Assembly: GCF_003443655.1 (NCBI RefSeq)
Contig: NZ_CP031941.1
Span: forward strand, 119,501 to 183,500
Source: Nostoc sphaeroides
GTDB lineage: Bacteria > Cyanobacteriota > Cyanobacteriia > Cyanobacteriales > Nostocaceae
DNA: 64,000 nt
Direction: 5' to 3'
The position numbers and the translations under genes are program-made. Below are positions 26,231 through 33,542 of this stretch, one piece after another; positions within the stretch are counted from its first letter, which is position 1; each line of letters starts with the position of its first letter. The notes beneath the pieces were generated by a model. The model was given only the letters and a program-made list of their open reading frames with translations. It did not search any database and had not been told where the DNA came from.

Positions 26231-26854
26231 TTAGCTGACTATGCCAGCGCGAAAAATTTGCTCTGCGGTCAAATTCAACTCTGGAAAAGTTGGCGACTGG
26301 ATTCGGTCATTTCCTCGAAACTTACTAATGCGATACTCACCTTCTTCTAAAGAGCAAACTAAAAAAGTAGGTTGTTTTGGTTTGCCAATAAATTCTCTAC
26401 CGCCTAATGCACCATAATCTGCAATCCAATATTCAGGAATTCCCATTTCTTCATAGTCAGCATATTTTTTCAGATAATCATCACGCCAGTTTGTACTTAC
26501 TACCTCAATTACTAAAGGAATTGATGCTGCTTGAGTAACAGTTGATTCTTTTTTCCACCGAGGTTCATTAACTAAATTAGTAAGATTTAGGAGCAGCAAA
26601 TCTGGCGAATAAGCTGATTCGTTTTCAAGTGGTTTAACTAATACTGTTTTTGGTATACCATACCGCAGTCCGAGGCGACTATATTCTAAAGTGATTTTTG
26701 TAGATAAAAATACAATAATCTCTTCATGGTCGCCTGTTGGTTGGGGCATTTCTACTACTACTCCATCATATAGTTCGTAACGTTGCCCTGTGTTATCTGG
26801 ATATTTAGCAACGAATTCATCGAATGTAACTACTTTGCGTAAGACTTGAGTCAT
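26231..26854 (-). CDS. Uma2-family PD-(D/E)XK nuclease-like protein
   Basis: 207 residues. Uma2 features in order: YELYDGVVVEMPQPTGDHE, YSPDLLLLNL (catalytic D), LVIEVVSTNWRDDYLKKYAD (E ... K) and GIPEYWIAD. Uma2 proteins have the restriction-endonuclease fold, are hugely expanded in cyanobacteria, and have no firm cellular role. Likely metal site present. Its promoter region is shared with the SSADH gene. Confidence 0.9.
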   Translation of the reverse strand: MTQVLRKVVTFDEFVAKYPDNTGQRYELYDGVVVEMPQPTGDHEEIIVFLSTKITLEYSRLGLRYGIPKTVLVKPLENESAYSPDLLLLNLTNLVNEPRWKKESTVTQAASIPLVIEVVSTNWRDDYLKKYADYEEMGIPEYWIADYGALGGREFIGKPKQPTFLVCSLEEGEYRISKFRGNDRIQSPTFPELNLTAEQIFRAGIVS

Positions 26855-26885
26855 AAGCTTGATTCCTCAATTGTGCAAATTATAA

Positions 26886-26956
26886 CAACTTTAATTGGAC
26901 TTAATTCATCAATATTAATACTTATTGATTGGTATACTTTAATTCAATTAAAGTTG
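26886..26956. promoter_or_regulatory. Nested inverted repeat in the Uma2-SSADH divergent promoter region
   Basis: Outer arms CAACTTTAATTG (26886-26897) and CAATTAAAGTTG (26945-26956) are exact inverted copies; inside are ATCAATA (26908-26914) and TATTGAT (26923-26929). It could be an operator for a dimeric regulator or a small MITE; the sequence cannot decide. Confidence 0.5.
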
Positions 26957-27082
26957 CGAAATTGTAATACTGGGCAGCTAATTCTTAGCTAAAAGACTAG
27001 AATTTGGGTAGTAGCTTCCTAAATTTATATGTATAACATTAGGAAGCCTACTTCAAGCTATTTTTTAACGGGAGGTCAGGTA

Positions 27083-28450
27083 ATGGCGATCGCCACCATT
27101 AATCCCGCCACTGGGGAAACGCTCAAAACCTTTGAGCCACTCAATGATGCAGAAATTATCGCTAAACTCGATTTAGCTAATCAGACTTTTGAACAGTATC
27201 GTCAGACTAGTTTTTTGACGCGATCGCACTGGCTACAAAAGGCTGCTGATATTTTAGAGCAAGACAAAGCAGAATTTGCGAAGTTAATGACTCTGGAAAT
27301 GGGTAAGCCATTTAAAGCAGCGATCGCGGAAGTCGAAAAATGCGCCGTTGTCTGTCGCTACTATGCCGAACACGCCCCTGGTTTTTTAGCTGACGTCAGT
27401 ATAAAAACTGATGCCAGCCAGAGTTTTGTGCGTTATCAACCAATGGGTGTGATTCTCGCGGTGATGCCGTGGAATTTCCCTTTCTGGCAAGTTTTTCGTT
27501 TTGCCGCACCGGCGCTAATGGCGGGAAATGTCGGCTTACTCAAACATGCTTCCAATGTGCCGCAGTGCGCCTTGGCAATTGAAGAGATTATCCGACGGGC
27601 AGGTTTTCCTGAAGGTGCGTTTCAAACTCTATTAATAGGCGCTGCCAAAGTCGCCGATTTGATGGCTGATGACCGCGTAAAAGCTGCTACCTTGACCGGA
27701 AGCGAACCAGCTGGCGCATCCCTCGCCGTCGCCGCCGGTAAACAAATCAAAAAAACAGTTTTGGAATTAGGAGGAAGTGACCCGTTCATTGTGTTAGAAA
27801 GTGCTGACTTAGAGACAGCAGTTGTCACAGCTACTACAGCACGGATGTTGAATAATGGGCAATCATGTATTGCAGCGAAACGTTTTATTGTCGCAGAAGC
27901 GATCGCAGATAAATTTGAAAAATTACTTTTAGAAAAATTTGAGGCGCTCAAAGTTGGCGATCCCATGCAACCAGATACCGATTTAGGCCCACTGGCTACT
28001 CCTGGTATTCTCCAGGATTTAGACCAACAAGTGCAAGCTGCCACAAAAAGCGGTGGTAAAGTCCTCACCGGTGGACATCCTTTATCAGATCGTCCTGGTA
28101 ACTTTTATCCACCAACGATTATCATAGGTATCCCGCCTGAAGCATCAATTGCCAAAGAAGAATTTTTTGGCCCAGTAGCCTTGTTATTCCGGGTTCCAGA
28201 TATCGATGCTGCCATTAAACTCGCTAATGACAGCCCCTTTGGGTTAGGTGCAAGCGCTTGGACAACCAACGACCAAGAGAGCGATCGCTTAGTCGAGGAA
28301 ATCGAAGCCGGTGCCGTGTTTATCAACAGTATGGTCAAATCCGATCCTCGGTTGCCCTTTGGTGGCATCAAGCGTTCTGGATACGGCAGAGAATTGAGTA
28401 TCCAAGGTATACATGAGTTTGTCAATGTTAAAACCGTGTGGGTTAAATGA
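27083..28450 (+). CDS. gabD: NAD(P)-dependent succinate-semialdehyde dehydrogenase
   Basis: 455 residues from ATG 27083, preceded by GGGAGG; an ATG at 27029 would add 18 unrelated residues. ALDH fold with PWNFPFWQVFR, catalytic Glu in VLELGGSDPFIV, catalytic Cys in NNGQSCIAAKRF and FFGPVALLFRV. Followed on the same strand by a 2-oxoglutarate decarboxylase-type enzyme, the pairing shown in Synechococcus sp. PCC 7002 to complete the TCA cycle in cyanobacteria through succinic semialdehyde. It would oxidise succinic semialdehyde to succinate. Confidence 0.92.
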   Translation: MAIATINPATGETLKTFEPLNDAEIIAKLDLANQTFEQYRQTSFLTRSHWLQKAADILEQDKAEFAKLMTLEMGKPFKAAIAEVEKCAVVCRYYAEHAPGFLADVSIKTDASQSFVRYQPMGVILAVMPWNFPFWQVFRFAAPALMAGNVGLLKHASNVPQCALAIEEIIRRAGFPEGAFQTLLIGAAKVADLMADDRVKAATLTGSEPAGASLAVAAGKQIKKTVLELGGSDPFIVLESADLETAVVTATTARMLNNGQSCIAAKRFIVAEAIADKFEKLLLEKFEALKVGDPMQPDTDLGPLATPGILQDLDQQVQAATKSGGKVLTGGHPLSDRPGNFYPPTIIIGIPPEASIAKEEFFGPVALLFRVPDIDAAIKLANDSPFGLGASAWTTNDQESDRLVEEIEAGAVFINSMVKSDPRLPFGGIKRSGYGRELSIQGIHEFVNVKTVWVK

Positions 28451-28550
28451 TTAGTCATTAGTCATTAGTCACTTGTACTGAGCGGAGCCGAAGTATTGGT
28501 CATTAGTCATTAGTCATTAGTCAAATGACAAAGGACAAATGACTAATGAC
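28451..28550. repeat. STRR tract (GTCATTA/TAATGAC heptamers)
   Basis: Runs of ATTAGTC on both sides of a short non-repeat stretch (TTGTACTGAGCGGAGCCGAA), ending in AAATGACTAATGACAAA. It supplies a spurious upstream ATG (28539) for the next gene. Confidence 0.85.
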
Positions 28551-28595
28551 AAAAAACAAAAGTCTTATTCGTTAATAGAGTTGTCGGGAAATAAA

Positions 28596-30239
28596 ATGAA
28601 TACAGCAGAATTATTGGTGCAGTGCCTAGAAAATGAAGGAGTGCAATATATTTTTGGACTCCCTGGTGAAGAAAACTTGCACGTTTTGGAAGCGTTAAAA
28701 CATTCTTCGATTAAATTTATTACGACTCGTCATGAACAGGGTGCAGCATTCATGGCGGATGTCTACGGACGCTTAACCGGAAAAGCCGGAGTATGTCTTT
28801 CTACTCTTGGGCCTGGGGCAACCAATTTAATGACTGGGGTAGCAGATGCTAACCTCGATGGTGCGCCCTTAGTGGCGATTACCGGTCAAGTGGGAACAGA
28901 TAGAATGCATATTGAATCCCATCAATATTTAGATTTGGTGGCAATGTTTGCACCTGTTACCAAGTGGAATAAGCAGATTGTGCGACCAAGTATTACACCA
29001 GAAGTAGTGCGGAAAGCATTTAAGCGATCGCAATCTGAAAAACCTGGTGCAGTTCACATCGATTTACCAGAAAATATTGCTGCTATGCCTGTAGAAGGCA
29101 AACCTTTGCGTAAGGATAATAGCGAAAAAACTTATGCATCTTTTGCTAGCATTCGGGCAGCCGCCGCCGCAATTTGCCAAGCAGTTAACCCATTAATCTT
29201 AGTCGGAAATGGCGCAATTCGCGCTCATGCAAGTGATGCAGTAACACAATTTGCCACCTTGCTGAATATACCTGTTGCTAATACCTTCATGGGTAAAGGC
29301 GTGATTCCCTACACACATCAATTAGCTTTGTGGTCAGTGGGATTACAGCAAAGAGATTACATAACTTGTGGCTTTGATAACACAGATTTAGTAATTGCGA
29401 TCGGCTATGATTTGATTGAGTTTTCCCCCAAGAAATGGAATCGTAATGGTGAAATTCCCATTGTGCATATTGGGGTAAGTCCGGCAGAAATTGATAGTAG
29501 TTATATTCCCAACGCCGAAGTAGTGGGAGATATTTCAGATTCCCTCTATGAAATTTTAAAATTAGCAGACCGACAAGGTAAACCTGATCCTTTTGCTATT
29601 AGCTTAAGGTCAGATATTCGGGCCGATTACGAACAGTATGCCCATGATGACGGATTTCCGATTAAGCCGCAAAAGTTAATTTATGACTTACGCCAAGTGA
29701 TGGGCCCAGATGATATTGTCATCTCAGATGTTGGCGCACATAAGATGTGGATGGCCCGTCATTATCATTGCCATAGCCCCAATACTTGCATTATTTCTAA
29801 TGGTTTCGCGGCTATGGGTATTGCCATTCCTGGCGCTTTAGCAGCAAAACTCGTTCATCCCAACCGCAAAGTTGTTGCTGTAACAGGCGATGGGGGCTTT
29901 ATGATGAATTCTCAAGAATTAGAAACAGCCTTGCGTGTCGGTACACCCTTTGTCACGATAATTTTCAATGATGGTGGCTATGGGTTAATTGAGTGGAAGC
30001 AAGAAAATCAATTTGGCAAAGGAAACTCATCCTTTGTGCATTTTAGTAATCCTGATTTTGTCAAATTTGCCGAAAGTATGGGTTTAAAAGGCTACCGAGT
30101 TGAATCGGCTTTAGATTTGATTCCTACTTTGAAAGAAGCCCTCGCTCAAGATGTACCTGCAGTGATAGATTGTCCCGTAGATTATCGGGAGAATCACCGA
30201 TTTAGTCAAAAAGCCGGCGAGTTGAGTTGCGCGGTGTAA
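28596..30239 (+). CDS. ThDP-dependent 2-oxoglutarate decarboxylase-type enzyme (acetolactate synthase-like)
   Basis: 547 residues from ATG 28596; the upstream ATG at 28539 lies in an STRR. ThDP features: catalytic Glu in FGLPGEENLHVLEAL, the ThDP/Mg motif from GDGGFMMNSQELE to IIFNDGGYGL. Overall similar to acetolactate synthase large subunits, but no ilvN follows and it is paired with SSADH. In Synechococcus sp. PCC 7002 the homologous neighbour of SSADH decarboxylates 2-oxoglutarate to succinic semialdehyde. I infer the same reaction from gene order; biochemical proof would be needed to rule out an ALS activity. Confidence 0.85.
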   Translation: MNTAELLVQCLENEGVQYIFGLPGEENLHVLEALKHSSIKFITTRHEQGAAFMADVYGRLTGKAGVCLSTLGPGATNLMTGVADANLDGAPLVAITGQVGTDRMHIESHQYLDLVAMFAPVTKWNKQIVRPSITPEVVRKAFKRSQSEKPGAVHIDLPENIAAMPVEGKPLRKDNSEKTYASFASIRAAAAAICQAVNPLILVGNGAIRAHASDAVTQFATLLNIPVANTFMGKGVIPYTHQLALWSVGLQQRDYITCGFDNTDLVIAIGYDLIEFSPKKWNRNGEIPIVHIGVSPAEIDSSYIPNAEVVGDISDSLYEILKLADRQGKPDPFAISLRSDIRADYEQYAHDDGFPIKPQKLIYDLRQVMGPDDIVISDVGAHKMWMARHYHCHSPNTCIISNGFAAMGIAIPGALAAKLVHPNRKVVAVTGDGGFMMNSQELETALRVGTPFVTIIFNDGGYGLIEWKQENQFGKGNSSFVHFSNPDFVKFAESMGLKGYRVESALDLIPTLKEALAQDVPAVIDCPVDYRENHRFSQKAGELSCAV

Positions 30240-30668
30240 AAAGTTAAAAGTTAGGAGTTAAGAGTTAGGAGTTAGGAGTGATTTATTCTTAACTCCTTAT
30301 TAATTTCCACTCCTTTAACGTTTTGGTAGGGTGCGTTACACCAAGGGCTAACGCACCGCTTTACTTCACTTCATTTATAGAGATAAGCTGTTGGACAAAT
30401 AACCTTGCATATTATCTGGAAGTAAAACTATTGTGGGGTGGGCATCTTGCCCGCCCTGGTTATGCAAATTAAAAGTACATTAGCTTATTTCTTCTCCTTC
30501 TTCGCGTCCTTTGCGTTCTTCTCTTCGAGACGCTTCCCTTGGGAACGCTACCTGAACGCCAACACTTGGTTCGCAAGGGTTGGGATTGCTTCTCTTCGAG
30601 ACGCTCCGCGAACGCTTTGCTCGCAATGACAAGTATTGAGCCAGACATGATATCAAAAACTTATTCAC
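30240..30668. other. Intergenic repeat-rich DNA
   Basis: Contains a heptamer-like stretch (AGTTAGGAGTTAAGAGTTAGG), a perfect 9-bp hairpin GGTGCGTTA ... TAACGCACC at 30330-30357 (also at 36089-36115), one arm of the GTGGGGTGGGC palindrome at 30434-30459, and the dispersed repeat GCTTCTCTTCGAGACGC twice (about 30519 and 30588). Confidence 0.7.
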
Positions 30669-30941
30669 GAGTATCAAAGGCTCGTTAACGGAGTTCAAAG
30701 ACTCATTCACGAGTATCAAAGACTCGTCCGCGAGTATCAAAGACTCATTCACGAGTATCAAAGACTCGTCCGCGAGTATCAAAGACTCATTCACGAGTAT
30801 CAAAGACTCGTCCGCGAGTATCAAAGACTCGTCCACGAGTATCAAAGACTCGTCCGCGAGTATCAAAGACTCGTCCACGAGTATCAAAGACTCGTCCACG
30901 AGTATCAAAGACTCATTCACGAGTATCAAAGACTCGTTTAC
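30669..30941. repeat. 21-bp tandem array, 13 units
   Basis: Units begin every 21 bp from 30669 to 30921. The core GAGTATCAAAGACTC is constant and the last 6 nt alternate between GTCCGC, GTCCAC and ATTCAC. The minus strand is open throughout as a heptad (LILVDES/LILADES), but only because 21 is divisible by three: it has no ATG and no ribosome site. Not called as a gene. Confidence 0.92.
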
Positions 30942-30987
30942 AATAAATTAGAAGTTATTGATTTTAACTCATCACTGATTTTTACTC

Positions 30988-31224
30988 TTACTTAATCGTT
31001 TTCTGGTTGGAATCTGTGCTTTCCTGCTTTTGGGCAATATCTTCTACTGCTTTGCATTGCCTTTTGTCAATATCTGACTTAATAATTAGTCCCTTAGTAT
31101 TGAGCGCCATTTCAACTCGGTATTGACCATTGACCATATTAATAGCGGCGTAAGTTACTGTACCAAACATCATCACTCCGCAAAGTGATAAAGTAATTTG
31201 CAAAACTCCCAGTACTCGTTTCAT
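30988..31224 (-). CDS. Small secreted or membrane-anchored protein, unknown
   Basis: 78 residues. An N-terminal hydrophobic segment (VLGVLQITLSLCGVMMFG) looks like a signal sequence or anchor; the remainder (YRVEMALNTKGLIIKSDIDK, then AVEDIAQKQES) is polar. AAGGG lies about 10 nt before ATG 31224. No family recognised. It lies between the 21-bp array and the HTH-ATPase gene in accessory DNA. Confidence 0.5.
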   Translation of the reverse strand: MKRVLGVLQITLSLCGVMMFGTVTYAAINMVNGQYRVEMALNTKGLIIKSDIDKRQCKAVEDIAQKQESTDSNQKTIK

Positions 31225-31441
31225 TTTTAAAACCCTTCATTCCTTACATTCTCATTACAACTTGGTGGTGGCTGAGAACGGAGTTGAGAAATAGTCACCT
31301 AATAGACGAGTTTTAGTTGATTATCGGTTAAGTTCGGGATGACTATAATTTCTAGAGTGTAAGACGTTATGGCTCAACAGCTTTGCTATTTAGCGAGTAT
31401 AAAAACCTGATATACTCACAGCAGTTTCTCGATGAAGAATG

Positions 31442-32634
31442 ATGGCGCGATCGCTCCGAGTAGCTCCAGAGTATATAGGACTTACGCACACTCTACGAAT
31501 TCTTGGCGTTCTTGGCGTCTTGGCGGTTCGATAAATTAAGCTTTTCGGCAATTTTTGCGTAAGTCCTGGTATATTGAAAAAGTAAAGTCATCACTTGGGC
31601 GTAATGACTATCACAGCCAGCAGTCTTTGGCTGATGACACAGAAATTTCTCTCTCCACAGTCAAAAGCTTTCTCACTGGTAAACCTGTTGACTATCTAAA
31701 TTTTGTAGAACTTAGCAAAAAACTGGGGTTAGATTGGCAAGACATTGCATACAAAGAACCACAAACTCAACCGCCTAAACCTCAGCCAACTAACGGCGAA
31801 GCATCACCCTTCATCACTGGCGCACCCATCACCCAGCCGCGTTACTTTTTTGGACGTGACAAAGAATTAAAACGCCTCTTCAACTTACTCAAACGCCATC
31901 CCCTGCAAAACGCCGCCATCATCGGAAAAAAGCGTAGTGGTAAAACATCCCTGCTGCACTACCTCAAAAATATCACCACCACCCCAGCAGAACAGCTGCG
32001 TCCTGAGCAAAAATCTGACTGGCTACCGCATCCAGAAAATTACTGTTGGATTTTCGTAGACTTGCAAGACGCACGAATGCAAAGCCGAGAAGGACTGCTA
32101 AAGTACATCCTAGAATCACTGAAGATGCAAGTGCCTACACCTTGCGATTTAGATCATTTTATGGATGTAGTCAGCGATAATTTGCATTTTCCCACAGTCA
32201 TCTTATTAGATGAAATTAGTGTTGGATTGGAACGCTGTCCAGAATTAGATGATGGCTTTTGGGAATGTTTGCGGTCTTTGGCAACTAACCATACAGGGGG
32301 CAATTTAGCATTTGTTTTGGCTACTCCCGAATCACCGATGGAAATGGCGCGAAACACAGAACACAGCTCACCCTTTTTTAATATTTTCGGCTACACCGCA
32401 TATCTGGGAGCATTGACTGAGACAGAAGCGCGGGAATTGATAGCGAGTTCGCCCATTGCTTTCACTGAGGAAGATATAGAGTGGATTTTGACACAAAGTT
32501 GCTGCTGGCCACTGTTGTTACAAATTCTATGTAGAGAAAGATTATTTAACTTAGAAGAAGGGGAGAATGATGATAATTGGCGTGAGGAAGGTTTACGACA
32601 AATGAAATCATTTACTCATTTATTAGATTCATAA
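31442..32634 (+). pseudogene. HTH-AAA/STAND-like ATPase, 5' end split by a MITE
   Basis: The original start is ATG 31442 (MARSLRVAPEYI), then the 93-bp element at 31477-31569, then EKVKSSLGRNDYHSQQSLAD. The insertion plus 5-bp duplication adds 98 bp and shifts frame; translation from 31442 ends at TAA inside the element. Downstream frame is intact to 32634: HTH region, linker SPFITGAPITQPRYFFGRDK, Walker A IGKKRSGKTSLLHYL, Walker B TVILLDEISVG. A TTG at 31555, within the element's right end, is a possible replacement start. The intact family is common in Nostoc but has no known function. It may still be made with five changed N-terminal residues. Confidence 0.8.
31477..31569. mobile_element. 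93-bp MITE-like element with AGGACTTACGCA ends
   Basis: Starts AGGACTTACGCA (31477-31488); exact inverse TGCGTAAGTCCT at 31556-31567, plus GG. TATAT flanks both sides (31472-31476, 31570-31574), a 5-bp duplication. No coding capacity. A lone end of the same type lies at about 2534-2546. Confidence 0.8.
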
Positions 32635-32648
32635 CTAGCAGAGTAACT

Positions 32649-32870
32649 ATGAAAGCACACCGAATTGAAACAAAGTTAACTAAAAACGGAACCTTGATTC
32701 TTGAGGATTTACCGTTTCAAGCTGGGGAAGCCGTTGAAATTATCATTCTAGAGAGTCACACTCATCCCCAAGAAGCGGATTTGTATCCTTTGCGTGGCAA
32801 ACAACCGTACCGTTATGATGATCCTTTTGAACCTGCTGTGCCTCTGGAAGATTGGGAAGTCTTGCAATGA
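32649..32870 (+). CDS. Antitoxin of VapBC-type pair
   Basis: 73 residues. N-terminal strand-loop (KAHRIETKLTKNGTLILEDL, LPFQAGEAVEIIIL) has the swapped-hairpin look of short antitoxin/DUF104-like proteins, with a Pro/Asp-rich C-terminal part ending PLEDWEVLQ for toxin contact. Starts 12 bp after the ATPase gene stop; overlaps the toxin by ATGA. Confidence 0.78.
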   Translation: MKAHRIETKLTKNGTLILEDLPFQAGEAVEIIILESHTHPQEADLYPLRGKQPYRYDDPFEPAVPLEDWEVLQ

Positions 32871-33259
32871 TTATACTGGATACCCATATATGGGTTTGGT
32901 GGGTTCAAGGTGATGCAAGACTGACCAAACAACATCAGAACTGGCTGCAACAATATGAATCCCAAGGATTAGGAATCAGCATCATGTCTTGTTGGGAAGT
33001 TGCCAAATTGGTAGAGATTGGCAAGCTAACTCTACCGTATCCAGTTGAGGAGTGGTTAACAAGAGCTTTAGCTTATCCAGGGGTGCAGCTACTCGAAGTG
33101 ACAATTCCAATTATCGTTGAATCAACCCAACTCACAGGTTTTCACCGAGATCCATTTGACCAAATTATTGTAGCCACTGCCAGAATTTACAACTCTCCTT
33201 TACTAACTGTTGACGCCAAAATTCTGGCATATCCTGGGGTGCAAACTCTCAAAAATTGA
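32867..33259 (+). CDS. PIN-domain toxin (VapC)
   Basis: 130 residues from ATG 32867 (ATGA overlap with the antitoxin). Motifs: MIILDTHIWVWW (D), ISIMSCWEVAKL (E), HRDPFDQIIVATA (D) and LLTVDAKIL (D), the DTHxxLW-type VapC of the SMc/FitB-like branch. Likely Mg-dependent RNase neutralised by the preceding protein. Confidence 0.9.
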   Translation: MIILDTHIWVWWVQGDARLTKQHQNWLQQYESQGLGISIMSCWEVAKLVEIGKLTLPYPVEEWLTRALAYPGVQLLEVTIPIIVESTQLTGFHRDPFDQIIVATARIYNSPLLTVDAKILAYPGVQTLKN

Positions 33260-33542
33260 AAGAAAAGTTGGCGTTGCTGGATTAACCTATGAATTGTTCT
33301 TTGCGTCTTTGCGCTGCGTGAAACTCTTTAACATCCTGATTCACCAAAGCCGAGTATTAAATAGGAGTGTGCGATGTGCGACTTATTCTTAAAACCCCTC
33401 TCCAAACCTCTCCCCGTTGGCGTCAGCCTGTCGTCAGACAAGCGGGGAGAGGCTTTAAGTCTTGCTCCCCTTCCCTACAAGGGAAGGGGCTGGGGGTTAG
33501 GTTTGAGAAAAAGTTGCACACCGCGTTAGGAGTGCAAAAACG
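33260..33542. other. Intergenic repeats before the membrane ATPase
   Basis: Dispersed C/G-rich repeat: AACCCCTCTCCAAACCTCTC ... GGGGAGAGGC, then a strong hairpin CCCCTTCCC/GGGAAGGGG at 33467-33489. These are typical intergenic repeats of Nostoc-type genomes; a terminator role for the VapC gene is possible. Confidence 0.65.

Noticed and set aside
28539..28595. Upstream start for the ThDP enzyme
   Set aside because: The first ATG lies inside an STRR; the start at 28596 matches the family N-terminus.
30480..30929. Minus-strand LILVDES heptad frame
   Set aside because: Open only because the 21-bp period divides by three; start is TTG within the repeat and no ribosome site exists.
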